DNA from: an uncultured Oscillospiraceae bacterium
Lineage (GTDB): Bacteria > Bacillota > Clostridia > Oscillospirales > Oscillospiraceae
Length of the DNA: 64,000 bases
NCBI GenBank assembly: GCA_947625285.1
Contig: CANQNS010000009.1
Span: forward strand, 1-64,000
Reading direction: 5' to 3'
The notes beneath the pieces were generated by a model. The model was not told where the DNA came from, did not search any database, and saw only the letters and a list, made by a program, of their open reading frames with translations. The translations under genes were made by a program, and so were the position numbers. Shown here piece by piece: positions 1-8,968 of this stretch (position 1 is its first letter; every line of letters begins with the position of its first letter).

Positions 1-73
1 CGAAGGGGCTCCCCTGCTAAGGGAGTAGTGCGTGATGAGCGCAGCGCGGGTTCAAATCCCGCCTTCTCCGCCA
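1..73 (+). tRNA. tRNA-Ser (anticodon GCT), 5' end cut by the window edge
   Basis: The anticodon arm CTCCC-CTGCTAA-GGGAG is visible with anticodon GCT, which reads AGC/AGU serine codons. A long variable arm (TGCG...CGCA) follows, as expected of class II tRNAs. The T arm is GCGGG-TTCAAAT-CCCGC, and the 3' acceptor strand CTTCTCC is followed by discriminator G and an encoded CCA. The 5' acceptor strand and most of the D arm lie outside the window. Confidence 0.93.
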
Positions 74-75
74 AA

Positions 76-109
76 AACAGGACCCGGATCGTTCGATCCG
101 GGTCCTGTT
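76..109. terminator. Perfect 15-bp hairpin, probable bidirectional terminator
   Basis: A perfect inverted repeat with 15-bp arms (76-90 and 95-109) and a GTTC loop lies between the tRNA and the end of the converging minus-strand gene. On the minus strand the hairpin is followed by TTTTTGG, so it best serves the sulfatase gene. The plus-strand side has only a weak T-tract. Confidence 0.75.
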
Positions 110-110
110 C

Positions 111-1967
111 TCATTCCGCCGGGGGCTCGAACAGGGACTGATAGCGGTCCGGCGGCTCTTGCAGATTGTTGTATTCCATGAAATAGTAGGGGGCCAGAAG
201 CTCGTAGCGGCTGTCGTCCCGGTCAAAGGTGCCGTACTCGCCGCCGGCCGTGCGGTACAGGCCGTTGCTCAGCCGGACCGGCACCTGCCGGGACAGGTCC
301 AGCAGCGTTTGATAGTAGGTGGACAGCGGCAGCCCCGCCATATCCAGCAGCGTGGGCATCAGGTCCGGCACGGAGATCAGCGCGTCGTCCCGCGCCTCCA
401 GCGGGCCGTATGCGTCGTTGGCCCAGATGAACAGGGGGGTGGAGTGCCGGACGATTTCCTTGTCGTTTCCCTTGAGCCCCTCCCGGGCGGGCACGTCCAG
501 GATGATGTTGGGCGTGTGGTCCCCCAGCATACACACCAGGACCGGCCTGTCAACGCCGCTGAAATAGTCGATCAGGGTCTCCAGCGCGTCGTCGGACATC
601 TTCAGGGACGTCAGATACTCGTCCATGTCGTGTTCCCGCTTGCCGAAGTACATATCGGACGTGACCGTGAACAGGCTGCTGTCGTTCTGCTTCCAGCCGC
701 CGTGGTTCTGATAGGTCAGCAGGTACATGAACCGGGGTCCATCGCCGGCCTGCTCGTACCAGCGGAACATATCCTGATAATTGGCCTCGTCGGTGGCTCT
801 GCGCTTGCCGTAAACGGTGGGTGTGAAGTCGTCGATGAAGTGGATCTGGTCGAATCCCAGCATGGGATAGACCCGCTGGCGGCTGTAGTTGGAGCCTTCG
901 GCGTCGTGCATGGCGACGGTGGTGTAGCCCAGATCGTCAAGATACTGCACGACGCTGTTTGCGCTGGACATATCCAGGGTGGAGAAGGGGGCCTGGCAGT
1001 TGGCGAGATAGGTGGAATTGCTTGTCAGCAACTCAAATTCCGTGCGGTTGGTGCTGCTGCCGACCCAGGGGACCACCGCGTGGCCCTTTATGGCGTTTTC
1101 CAGGGAAGAGTAATTTTCGTGATAGGGCTCGCTGGTTGTCAGGTCCGTATATTCCTCCAGGAAATAATAGCTCTCGTTCAGGATCAAAATGATGTCCGGC
1201 GGCGCCTCACCGCCGGCGTCGGCGGTATCGTCGTCGTCGGCGGGGCTCTCCGCCAGCTGCTTCACCAGGTCCTCGTCATAGCCCTCCGGCCGGGCGACCG
1301 GGTCCAGGGTCTTGAATACCTGCCGGGTGAAGTAGATGGGGTAGCCGAATTTGTTCATGTCCAGGCTGGGCTTCCAGTCGTTCACCTTATCGACATATTC
1401 CATCAGATCCAGCGTCACGCAGCAGACGCCGAGGGTCGCCGCCATGCCCAGCGCAACGGCCCACAGCTTTTTCCAGGGAACGGGAGGGACGCCGTAACGC
1501 TTCAGCGCCAGCGACAGGGCAAGGTTTACCGCCGTGGCGGCCAGGATGAGGGCCACCTCCCACGTCATGTGCAGGCCATAGCCGCTCAGTACGTTCAGGG
1601 CCGTGTTGGTGCTTTGCAGAAGCATCACGGTCACTACCTCGTTGGCGTAGACGCGCACATAGTAGTTTACCAGGCTCCACAGGCAGATAAAGACGCTGCC
1701 AAGGGCGCAGGCGAGATAAAGCCGCCTGGTGAGCAGCAGAAACAGCATATCCACCAGGAATATCAGCGCAAGGTCGATGATCTGATAGATGATGTTCCTT
1801 GTCAGCAGCTTGAAGATGGACGTGCCGGGGCTCAGGTCCAGCTGCAACCACTGGATAAAGATGATGATAAAGGTGAGCGAAGCGCAAAGGACGATGCGGG
1901 GGTTATTTTTGATAAGGTCGCTAAGCCGCTTGAAATACCGTGTGATGGCAGCCTTCTCCTTTTGCAT
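111..1967 (-). CDS. LTA synthase-like membrane sulfatase
   Basis: 618-residue protein of the LtaS/alkaline-phosphatase superfamily, which transfers glycerol-phosphate to lipoteichoic acid or related polymers outside the membrane. The first ~200 residues hold about five hydrophobic segments. The extracellular sulfatase fold begins near residue 255 (PPDIILILNESYY). It shows a candidate nucleophile region SSTNRTEFELL, the NHGGW histidine, and the late metal-binding motif GDHTPNI. The ATG at 1967 is preceded on the minus strand by AGGAGAG, which sets the start. It stands alone, divergent from the GH13 gene. The motifs and topology fit the family well, but the exact substrate (LTA or another glycerol-phosphate polymer) cannot be told from sequence. 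Confidence 0.87.
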   Translation of the reverse strand: MQKEKAAITRYFKRLSDLIKNNPRIVLCASLTFIIIFIQWLQLDLSPGTSIFKLLTRNIIYQIIDLALIFLVDMLFLLLTRRLYLACALGSVFICLWSLVNYYVRVYANEVVTVMLLQSTNTALNVLSGYGLHMTWEVALILAATAVNLALSLALKRYGVPPVPWKKLWAVALGMAATLGVCCVTLDLMEYVDKVNDWKPSLDMNKFGYPIYFTRQVFKTLDPVARPEGYDEDLVKQLAESPADDDDTADAGGEAPPDIILILNESYYFLEEYTDLTTSEPYHENYSSLENAIKGHAVVPWVGSSTNRTEFELLTSNSTYLANCQAPFSTLDMSSANSVVQYLDDLGYTTVAMHDAEGSNYSRQRVYPMLGFDQIHFIDDFTPTVYGKRRATDEANYQDMFRWYEQAGDGPRFMYLLTYQNHGGWKQNDSSLFTVTSDMYFGKREHDMDEYLTSLKMSDDALETLIDYFSGVDRPVLVCMLGDHTPNIILDVPAREGLKGNDKEIVRHSTPLFIWANDAYGPLEARDDALISVPDLMPTLLDMAGLPLSTYYQTLLDLSRQVPVRLSNGLYRTAGGEYGTFDRDDSRYELLAPYYFMEYNNLQEPPDRYQSLFEPPAE

Positions 1968-2033
1968 GCTTGTATATCTCTCCTGTATGTACGTCGGTCA
2001 CGGACAAATTTCGACAGCTTTCAAACGTCATAG

Positions 2034-2061
2034 ATTTTATCACGAATTCAAAAAAAGACAA
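2034..2061 (-). promoter_or_regulatory. Candidate SigA promoter of the LtaS-like gene
   Basis: On the minus strand TTGTCT (2061-2056) and TAAAAT (2039-2034) are separated by 16 bp, about 70 bp upstream of the ATG. It is divergent from the GH13 promoter. Confidence 0.5.
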
Positions 2062-2125
2062 GGGAATTTTCAAATATCGGCCCCTCCGCCGCCGCGTGAA
2101 CGGCGCGCCAGCGGCGCATTCGCGG

Positions 2126-2154
2126 TTGACAGCGGCCCGCCGGGATGCTATTCT
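2126..2154 (+). promoter_or_regulatory. SigA-type promoter of the GH13 gene
   Basis: A consensus -35 TTGACA (2126-2131), a 17-bp spacer and TATTCT (2149-2154) lie 51 bp before the ATG at 2206. This supports the downstream start over the far-upstream starts of the same open frame. Confidence 0.75.
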
Positions 2155-2205
2155 TCATCATGCGCGGCGGGCCGGGACCTGCCGCGGCAGGGAGGCTTTG
2201 CAACG

Positions 2206-4116
2206 ATGGAACAGTGGCTGGAGAGCGTATACAGCGACGGCACGTCGATGTTCGTGAGCGACCCGTCCCCCAGGCCGGGTGAGACGGTCACGGTGCGGAT
2301 CCGCGTGTATGCTGACGCGCCGGTGCGGCACATATTCCTGCGCTGGCTCCGAAACGGGCTGGAGCAGGTGGTGGAGATGACGCCGGCGGGCGAAAAGCGC
2401 GGCCTGCGGTACTTCGCGGCGGATATGCCCGTGACGGAGAACAGGATGCAGTACCAGTTCTATCTGGTCAGCGACGGCGCGATCTACTATTACACCCAGC
2501 GGGGCGTTACCACCTATCTGCAGGATCACACCTGCGACTTCGTGCTGCTGGCGGACTATGTGCAGCCGGCATGGGTGAAACGGGCAGTGTTCTATCAGAT
2601 ATTCCCGGAGCGGTTCTGCAACGGGGACCGGTCCAACGACGTGCGCCCGGGGGAGTATGCCCAGGAGGGACATCCGGCCATCCATATGGAAAGCTGGAGC
2701 GACACGCCTCTCGCCTATCAGCAGGGCTACTGCCTGGATTTCTTCGGCGGTGACCTGCAGGGCATCCGCCAGAAGATACCCTACCTCAAGGAGCTGGGCG
2801 TCACGGCGCTGTACATAAACCCCATTTTTCTGGCCCCGTCCGTACATAAGTACGACTGCGCGGACTACTTCCATGTGGACCCCCATTTCGGAGGCGACCA
2901 GGCGTTGGCGGAGCTCTCCGCCGCGCTGCATGAAAACGGCATGAAGCTGGTGCTGGACATCTCCATCAACCACACCGGGGCCAATCACCGCTGGTTCAAC
3001 CGGGACGGGATGTTCTTCGATACGTCCGTGGGGGCCTATCACGACATGAACGCGCCGGAGCGGGGCTATTACTTCTTCGGGGAGGGGAACGACTACCACG
3101 GCTGGGCGGGAAACGCCAATCTGCCCACCTTGAATTATACCTCCCAGGCCCTGCGGGACGAGATATACCGGGGGGAGGGGTCCGTGCTGAAAAAGTGGCT
3201 GAAGCCCCCCTACAGCATCGACGGCTGGCGGTTTGACGTGGCGGACACCTTCGCCCGCAACGACGCCGTCCAGCTCAGCCATGAAGTTTGGCCGGAGATA
3301 CGCCGGAGCATCCGGGCGGAAAATCCCCAGGCCTACATTCTGGCGGAGGACTGGGGCGACTGCGCGGGGTATCTGCAGGGAAGCGAGTGGGATTCGCCCA
3401 TGAACTACTTCGGCTGCGGCCGGCCTATCCGGCAGTTTTTCGGCCAGTCGGACCTGTTCATGAGCCGAAACCCCATCCTGCGGAGCGCGACGCGCAAAAT
3501 GACGGCGGAGGAGCTGTACAGCCGGGTCATGCAGCACCTGGCAAAGCTGCCCTACGTCATGTGGGAGAACCAGTTCAACCTCTTTGACAGCCACGACGCC
3601 AGCCGCCTCCACAACGACCCGGCCATCACGCCCATGGCCTGGCGGGGTGCGGTGTATTTCCAGTTCATCCTCACCGGCGCGGCGTCCGTCTACTACGGCG
3701 ACGAGGCCGCCATCGACGGCACCCTGGGCACCAACGAGGGCTGCCGCTATCCCATGCCCTGGGACAAAGACATCACCGGCTGCGAGGCATACCGGGTCTA
3801 CCACACGATGGCGCACCTGAAAGGGGAACATCCGTCGCTGTCCGAAGGCGGGATGAAGTTCCTCTATGCCTCCGGCCCCGTGGCCGCCATCGCCCGGTCC
3901 ACCCAGGATGAGGCCTTCCTGGCCGTGCTGTCCGCCGGCGGGCAGGATGCCCGTGTCCGTCTGCCGCTGGGAGCCATCGGCGCGGAGGGGCTGGAGGACC
4001 GGGACGTGATGGGCGAGAGCGTGTCCTGGCGGCGGCTGGACGAGCACGCCGTGGAGATGGACGTACCGGCGGGGCAGTGCTATTTCGTCCGGTGCAGAAT
4101 GCGCGCCGATCGCTAA
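2206..4116 (+). CDS. GH13 alpha-glycosidase (neopullulanase/cyclomaltodextrinase type)
   Basis: 636-residue intracellular alpha-glucan hydrolase of family GH13. An N-terminal beta-sandwich-like domain occupies about residues 1-120, followed by the TIM barrel starting near AVFYQIFPERF. All four GH13 conserved regions are visible: DISINH, GWRFDVADTF (nucleophile Asp344), ILAEDWGD (acid/base Glu381) and FDSHD (Asp464). There is no signal peptide, so it probably acts on imported maltodextrins. The open frame continues upstream, but ATG 2206 has GGGAGG about 10 nt before it and follows a good promoter. The next gene is a sugar-type solute-binding protein with its own promoter, which fits a shared role in maltodextrin use. 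Exact specificity is not resolved. Confidence 0.9.
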   Translation: MEQWLESVYSDGTSMFVSDPSPRPGETVTVRIRVYADAPVRHIFLRWLRNGLEQVVEMTPAGEKRGLRYFAADMPVTENRMQYQFYLVSDGAIYYYTQRGVTTYLQDHTCDFVLLADYVQPAWVKRAVFYQIFPERFCNGDRSNDVRPGEYAQEGHPAIHMESWSDTPLAYQQGYCLDFFGGDLQGIRQKIPYLKELGVTALYINPIFLAPSVHKYDCADYFHVDPHFGGDQALAELSAALHENGMKLVLDISINHTGANHRWFNRDGMFFDTSVGAYHDMNAPERGYYFFGEGNDYHGWAGNANLPTLNYTSQALRDEIYRGEGSVLKKWLKPPYSIDGWRFDVADTFARNDAVQLSHEVWPEIRRSIRAENPQAYILAEDWGDCAGYLQGSEWDSPMNYFGCGRPIRQFFGQSDLFMSRNPILRSATRKMTAEELYSRVMQHLAKLPYVMWENQFNLFDSHDASRLHNDPAITPMAWRGAVYFQFILTGAASVYYGDEAAIDGTLGTNEGCRYPMPWDKDITGCEAYRVYHTMAHLKGEHPSLSEGGMKFLYASGPVAAIARSTQDEAFLAVLSAGGQDARVRLPLGAIGAEGLEDRDVMGESVSWRRLDEHAVEMDVPAGQCYFVRCRMRADR

Positions 4117-4144
4117 AATAGAAAGATTTTTTCATCGTAAACTA

Positions 4145-4173
4145 TCGACAAGCGCGGTTTCATGAGTTAAAAT
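4145..4173 (+). promoter_or_regulatory. SigA-type promoter of the solute-binding protein gene
   Basis: TCGACA (4145-4150), 17 bp, TAAAAT (4168-4173), followed by an AGGAGG ribosome-binding site at 4196-4201. Confidence 0.7.
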
Positions 4174-4210
4174 AGCTTTGTTCCATGTAAGACCTAGGAG
4201 GAAAGTGTCC

Positions 4211-5512
4211 ATGAGGAGAATACTGAGCCTGATCCTTACCCTGTCCATATTCCTGTCTCTGGGGGCCATTGGCGGGACCGCCTTGGCGGAGGAGGCCCCT
4301 CCCGAGGCGGGGACGGAGGAAGCCGCGCCCGCGCCCACCGTCATCAATTTCTGGTCCATGTGGAACGCCGAGGAGCCCCGCGCCTCGTTTTTGCTGACCG
4401 CGGCGGAGCTGTATGAGATGGAGTCCGGCGTACACGTGAACATCGAGTTTCGCGGCCGGGATCTGAGCGGCTATATCGCTGATTCCCTTGCCGCCGGCGA
4501 GGCTGTGGATATCTTCGAGGACAGCTATATGAACATCTGCGCCGGCAGGTATAAGAACTATACGCTGAGCCTGAACCAGATGGCGGAGGAGATCGACTAC
4601 GGCGAGCACAGCTACGGCGTGTTCAACGAGCAGGTGAAAAGCTCCGCCGGGCGGCTGAACTGCGTCACCGAGGCGCCGCAGCTGGGCGCGTTCTTCTATG
4701 ACATGGACGCCTTTGACGACGCCGGCATCACGTCGGTGCCGGAGACTTGGGACGAGTTTCTGGAGGACTGCGCCAAGCTGAAAGAGGTTGGGTACGGGCC
4801 CCTTGCGCTGGACGCCAACTTCGCCCACTTTTTGTTCTACCACCATCTGGTGCGGTATCTGGGCGAGGACGGCGTCACCGAGCTGCGGGACAACGGCCAC
4901 TGGTCGGACAACGACCAGGCTGTCCAGGCGGCCCAGGATATGATCGATCTGGTCCAGGCGGGCTATCTGGTATTCGGCGCGCCGGAGGAATATCCCGGCA
5001 GCCAGAACAAGGTGGGCTACGGCCTGGCGGCCATGGTGCTGAACTATGACAGCGTGATCTCGGAGGTGACGGCGGCCACCGGCGCGAAGATGCGCTGGGG
5101 CGCGTTCGCGTACCCCGAGGTGGAGGGCGGCGTCAACGACGGAGCCACCTATGTGGGGGCCACGTCCCTGGCGATCAGCTCCTACAGTGCCCATCCTCAG
5201 GAGGCCTTTGACTTTATCCGTTATCTGGTGACCGGGGAATACGACCAGAAGGCCTCCGTCCAGTACGACTTCATCCCCGCCGACACCGCCAACGAGGCGC
5301 CCGAGGATCGGGCCGAGGCCATGGAAGTGCTGAAAAACGCCGACACGCCTATGACGAAGTTCGGCCAGCTCTGGTCCATGCCCGGCTGGGATTCCGCCGC
5401 CGGCATGATCACCGGCCTGTTCACCAGGGCTTACGCCACCGGCGCGGATTTCTGCGCCGCCATCGACACGCTCTATCCTGTCCCCGAGCCGGAGGCCCCG
5501 CCGGAGGGTTGA
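4211..5512 (+). CDS. Extracellular solute-binding protein (ABC sugar-type)
   Basis: 433-residue family-1 extracellular solute-binding protein. It has a clear N-terminal signal peptide (charged MRRI, hydrophobic core, TALAEE cleavage region) but no lipobox cysteine, so membrane anchoring is not evident. The body shows the usual features: early VINFWSMWNAEE, mid-chain TWDEFLEDCAKL, and C-terminal helices. A TTG at 4178 is in frame, but the AGGAGG at 4196-4201 sits inside that extension, so ATG 4211 is the start. No permease or ATPase gene is adjacent, so it must work with components encoded elsewhere or be an orphan. Its GH13 neighbour suggests an alpha-glucan or oligosaccharide ligand; this is inference. 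Confidence 0.85.
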   Translation: MRRILSLILTLSIFLSLGAIGGTALAEEAPPEAGTEEAAPAPTVINFWSMWNAEEPRASFLLTAAELYEMESGVHVNIEFRGRDLSGYIADSLAAGEAVDIFEDSYMNICAGRYKNYTLSLNQMAEEIDYGEHSYGVFNEQVKSSAGRLNCVTEAPQLGAFFYDMDAFDDAGITSVPETWDEFLEDCAKLKEVGYGPLALDANFAHFLFYHHLVRYLGEDGVTELRDNGHWSDNDQAVQAAQDMIDLVQAGYLVFGAPEEYPGSQNKVGYGLAAMVLNYDSVISEVTAATGAKMRWGAFAYPEVEGGVNDGATYVGATSLAISSYSAHPQEAFDFIRYLVTGEYDQKASVQYDFIPADTANEAPEDRAEAMEVLKNADTPMTKFGQLWSMPGWDSAAGMITGLFTRAYATGADFCAAIDTLYPVPEPEAPPEG

Positions 5513-5529
5513 GCGAGACAGAGACCGAT

Positions 5530-5565
5530 ACGCGCCCCAACGGTACGTCCGTCGGGGCGTGTTTT
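5530..5565 (+). terminator. Rho-independent terminator after the solute-binding protein
   Basis: ACGCGCCCC and GGGGCGTGT arms, with an inner ACGG/CCGT pairing, form a GC-rich stem ending in TTTT at 5562-5565. Confidence 0.75.
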
Positions 5566-5575
5566 GTAAAAGTAC

Positions 5576-5602
5576 AGCCGCCGGCGAGAGTGCCCGGCGG
5601 CT
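5576..5602 (+). other. 9-bp perfect hairpin just upstream of the HAD gene ribosome-binding site
   Basis: AGCCGCCGG (5576-5584) and CCGGCGGCT (5594-5602) flank a 9-nt loop. The stem ends immediately before GGAAGGAG, so it could affect translation initiation of the next gene. No function is demonstrated. Confidence 0.45.
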
Positions 5603-5617
5603 ATGGAAGGAGCCGCC

Positions 5618-6277
5618 ATGGTGTATGTGGTCTGGGACTGGAACGGGACGCTGCTGGACGACGTGGAGGTATGCCTGGCCGTGATGGACGGGATGCTGGT
5701 CCGGCGGGGCCTGCCGCCCATGGGAGATGTGGCGCGGTACCGGGACATTTTCACCTTCCCGGTGCGGGATTATTACGCGCTGGCGGGGCTCGATCTGGAC
5801 AAGGAACCCTTTGAGGGCCCGGCGGAGGAGTTCATGCGCGGCTACCGGCGGCGTTCCGCCGGCTGCGCGCTGATGGCGGGCGCGGCGGAGGTCCTGGACG
5901 CGCTGGACGCTCTGGGCGCGGTCCAAGTGCTGGTCTCCGCCTCCCGGCAGGACGATCTGGAGCGGCAGGTGGCGGAGCGTGGCCTCACAGGCAGGTTCCG
6001 GGCGGTGCTGGGCATGGCGGACGATCTGGGCCAGGGCAAGGCGGGCCTGGCGGCGGGGTATCTGGCGGAAAACGGCATCGACCCGGCGGAGGCGGTGTTC
6101 ATAGGCGACACGGTCCACGACTGGGAGCAGGCCCGCCAGCTTGGCTGCCGGTGCGTGCTGATCGCAAACGGCCACCAGAGCCGGGCCCGGCTGGCCGCCA
6201 CCGGCGCGGCGGTGCTGGAGGATATACGGCGGCTGCCGGCTTTTTTGCAAGAACAGGATATCGGAGGCGGGGCGTAA
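5618..6277 (+). CDS. HAD-family phosphatase (phosphoglycolate phosphatase-like)
   Basis: 219-residue HAD hydrolase. Motif I is DWNGTLLDD near the N terminus (nucleophile Asp plus general acid Asp two residues later, WDWNG variant). Motif II is VSASR, and motif IV is FIGDTVHDWEQA, followed by the substrate-release end GCRCVLIANGHQ. The cap insertion between motifs I and II is helical, as in Gph-like subfamily IA. An upstream in-frame ATG at 5603 lies within the ribosome-binding sequence AAGGAG, so ATG 5618 is preferred. Its stop codon overlaps the ATG of dapF, so the two are translationally coupled. The physiological substrate is unknown. Confidence 0.85.
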   Translation: MVYVVWDWNGTLLDDVEVCLAVMDGMLVRRGLPPMGDVARYRDIFTFPVRDYYALAGLDLDKEPFEGPAEEFMRGYRRRSAGCALMAGAAEVLDALDALGAVQVLVSASRQDDLERQVAERGLTGRFRAVLGMADDLGQGKAGLAAGYLAENGIDPAEAVFIGDTVHDWEQARQLGCRCVLIANGHQSRARLAATGAAVLEDIRRLPAFLQEQDIGGGA

Positions 6278-7113
6278 TGGATTTTTGGAAAATGAACGGC
6301 GCGGGGAACGATTTCATCATCCTGGGCGATATGCAAAGGCGCATACCGAACGACAGGCTGGGCTTGATTGCCAGGACCCTGTGCCGCCGGCATATGTCCA
6401 TCGGCGCGGACGGGCTGATGGTGGTCCGGCCGGCGGAGGCGGGGGGCGATTATCGGATGCTTTTCTACAATTCCGACGGCTCCGCGGCGGAGATGTGCGG
6501 CAACGGCGCCCGATGCGTCTGCCGGTACGGCTATGAAAACGGCCTGGCGGGGGAGGTACAGCATGTGGAGACCCCGGCGGGGCCGGTGACGGGCCGGCGC
6601 GTGGACCAGCGGCGTTACCAGGTCCTGCTGAACGACCCCACGCTGGCGGAGCCGGACTATCCCGTGCAGCTCGACGGCGAAACGCTTCCCTGCGCCTATG
6701 TGGAGCTGGGCCGCCCCGGGCTGCCCCACGCGGCGGTGCCCTACGCCGGGCTGCGGGACGCGGAGGAAAACGCCCTGCGGTCGTTGGGGCGCGCCCTGCG
6801 GTATCATCCGGCGTTCCCCAAGGGGGCCAACGTGAATTTCTATGAGATCACGGGCCCGGACCGGGTCTATATCCGCACCTATGAGCGGGGGGTGGAGGAC
6901 TTCACCTATGCCTGCGGCACCGGCACGGCGGCGGTGGCCCTGACGCTTTCCCTGCGGGGGGAGCTGGCGGGAGATACCCTCACCGCCGATATGGCCGGCG
7001 GCACGCTGACCGTCGCCGTGGCCCGGGAGGACGAGGGGACCCGGCTTTATCTGACCGGCCCAACCAACATCGTCTGTAAGGGGACCGTCACCGACGAGGA
7101 GATGGAGATATGA
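6277..7113 (+). CDS. dapF: Diaminopimelate epimerase
   Basis: 278-residue DapF converts LL- to meso-diaminopimelate for lysine and peptidoglycan synthesis. The N-terminal signature MNGAGNDF is present. Both catalytic cysteines sit in their motifs: CGNGARC near residue 73 and YACGTGTAAV near residue 211. The length is normal. GGAGG precedes the ATG at 6277, which overlaps the TAA of the HAD gene; the long upstream in-frame extension is therefore not used. The end overlaps the start of the S66 peptidase frame (ATGA), so the three genes form an operon dealing at least partly with cell-wall metabolites. Confidence 0.96.
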   Translation: MDFWKMNGAGNDFIILGDMQRRIPNDRLGLIARTLCRRHMSIGADGLMVVRPAEAGGDYRMLFYNSDGSAAEMCGNGARCVCRYGYENGLAGEVQHVETPAGPVTGRRVDQRRYQVLLNDPTLAEPDYPVQLDGETLPCAYVELGRPGLPHAAVPYAGLRDAEENALRSLGRALRYHPAFPKGANVNFYEITGPDRVYIRTYERGVEDFTYACGTGTAAVALTLSLRGELAGDTLTADMAGGTLTVAVAREDEGTRLYLTGPTNIVCKGTVTDEEMEI

Positions 7114-8154
7114 TCAAGCCAAAGCATTTGCAGCCGGGCGACACGGTCGCCATTGTCAGCCTGTCCGCCGGGACGCTGGGGGAACCCTGGGCCCATCCAT
7201 AAGCTGCGCATTGCCCGGGAGCGCCTGGAGAGAGACTACGGTCTGCGTGTGACGGTCATGCCGAATGCCCTGAAAGGCCGGGACTATCTGTACGAACACC
7301 CGGAGGCTCGCGCGGCCGATATGATGGACGCCTTTCGGGACAAGAGCATCAAGGCCGTATTCAGCGCCATCGGCGGGGACGATGCCATCCGTTTGCTCCC
7401 CTATGTCGACTTTGATGTGATCCATGCCAACCCCAAAATATTCACAGGCTTTTCCGACACCACCAGCAACCATCTGATGCTATATAAGGCCGGGATCATC
7501 TCCTATTACGGGGCAAGCGTCATGACCAATTTTGCAGAGTATGGCAAGATCAACGACTACACCGCCCAAATGATCCGGGATACGCTCTTTGCGCCCAAGC
7601 CCACTTTGGATATCCCCTCCGCGCCCTATTGGTATGACGACGAGGACGAAAAGATCTGGTGGAAAGAGGAAAACCAGCACCGATACAAAGCGTACCACCC
7701 GGAAACGGTGGGCTATGAGACCGTGCAGGGCTCCGGCGCTGTGGAAGGGGAACTGCTGGGCGGCTGTCTGGACGTATTCGTGGAGGTGCTGGGTACCGCC
7801 ATCTGGCCGACCCGGGACCAGTGGGCGGGAAAGATCATGTTTTTGGAGACCAGCGAGGCGGATATGAGCGCCGAGTACGTCACGTGGTACCTGCGCAACT
7901 TCGCGGCCCAGGGACTTTTTGACGTGATCCGGGGCATCATCGTGGGCAAACCGGCTCGCCGCAGTAAGTATGAGTCCTACAAAGAGGCGTTCCGCACAGT
8001 CGTCGGCGAAGAGGCCGGCCACCCGGAACTGCCCATCCTGTTCAACGTGAATTTTGGGCATGCCGAGCCCATCGGCATCATTCCCTACGGCGTAAAATGC
8101 TGTCTGGATGCGGACGCCAGAACGTTGACGCTGCTGGAACCGGCCACGTCATGA
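7110..8154 (+). pseudogene. S66 family LD-carboxypeptidase (MccF-like), frameshifted
   Basis: LD-carboxypeptidases of family S66 remove the terminal D-Ala of muropeptide tetrapeptides; MccF-type members confer microcin immunity. The frame opening at ATG 7110 (overlapping the dapF stop) encodes the family start PGDTVAIVSLSAG...GEPWA, then hits TAA at 7200. The rest continues in the +1 frame from IHKLRIARERL to the end. Deleting one base of the GGCCC around 7191-7194 gives a continuous 347-residue protein. Downstream motifs are intact: AIGGDD, GFSDTT (probable nucleophile Ser), EGELLGGC and NFGHAEP. The lesion is a one-base insertion or a sequencing error; ribosomal frameshifting is less likely since there is no slippery run. 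Confidence 0.82.
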
Positions 8155-8189
8155 CGGCCCGCCCTCTATCATGAAAGAAGGCGGGCCGT
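8154..8189. terminator. Hairpin between converging genes
   Basis: ACGGCCCGCC (8154-8163) and GGCGGGCCGT (8180-8189) form a perfect 10-bp stem between the S66 gene and the converging minus-strand gene. No strong T-tract is present on either side, so efficiency is uncertain. Confidence 0.5.
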
Positions 8190-8203
8190 ACTGTATGCGC
8201 TTT

Positions 8204-8887
8204 TCAGAGGCTCAGCATCTTCACGATCTGCTTTTCCGTTGCGTGGGGCAGGAGCTTTTGCAAGTGCTCTTCCATCCGGCGGAAGGACTCCTCCGGGGAC
8301 CGGCTGTAGGCGGCCGTCACCGCGTCGCGGCCTAAAATGGACTCCGGCGCGGCGTACCGGGCGATGCCCCAGCCGTAGGCGTTGCCGTGGCGGTCGGTGG
8401 CGTAGTCAAAATCCTGTATGCAGAGATAGGTCTGCATCTGCAGGCGGGTCATGACGGTCTCAAAGCCCTTTTTGCCGTCCTTGCCCCCGTAGCCGCAGAG
8501 CCTCTTGAGCTGGCCGGTCTGCAGGGAGCCGTGCCGCTCGACGGCGTCCACGATCTCCTTGTCCTTGAAGGAGGCCAGCTCGTCGTCAAAGCGGGCGTCA
8601 AAGTCGTAGCCGTCCCGGCGGAAGTTGGCGAAGTCCGGCAGCCATTCCGCGCTGACAAAGCCGGCCTTTTTCCGAAAGAATTTCCCGTACACCGTCGTTT
8701 TCATCCGGGCCACGGGGCCTTTCCAGTCCCAGGGGGCCCAATCGCCGCTTTCGCTGTCGTACCAGAGCTCCGGCGGGGTGTGCTCCTCGATGGAGAAGCC
8801 GGGTATGTCGTTTTTGAAAAAGGGGAGAAAGCCCCACTCCCGCGCCAGGGCTTCCATGTCCTGAACAGAGCGTATCTCGCGTACCAT
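8204..8887 (-). CDS. AlkZ/YcaQ-related hypothetical protein
   Basis: 227-residue soluble protein, rich in aromatic residues (WYDSESGDWAPWDWKGP), with a C-terminal helical region of winged-helix character (GSLQTGQLKRLCGYGGKDGK). I associate it with the AlkZ-related proteins found in many Clostridia, a family distantly resembling the interstrand-crosslink glycosylase YcaQ. Catalytic residues cannot be assigned, so a repair role is only a suggestion. The ATG at 8887 has AAAGGAG eight bases upstream on the minus strand. It is a single-gene unit between converging and diverging neighbours. Confidence 0.7.
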   Translation of the reverse strand: MVREIRSVQDMEALAREWGFLPFFKNDIPGFSIEEHTPPELWYDSESGDWAPWDWKGPVARMKTTVYGKFFRKKAGFVSAEWLPDFANFRRDGYDFDARFDDELASFKDKEIVDAVERHGSLQTGQLKRLCGYGGKDGKKGFETVMTRLQMQTYLCIQDFDYATDRHGNAYGWGIARYAAPESILGRDAVTAAYSRSPEESFRRMEEHLQKLLPHATEKQIVKMLSL

Positions 8888-8968
8888 GGCGGCGGCTCCT
8901 TTCCATGTGCTGAATGTGCTGAGAAAATTCTACCACAAGCCCGACCATCTGACAAGCGCCGCGCTTTC

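Noticed and set aside
159-2033. 624-codon plus-strand frame opposite the LtaS-like gene
   Set aside because: It is an antisense shadow typical of high-GC genes; the minus strand has a clear family match, promoter and ribosome-binding site.
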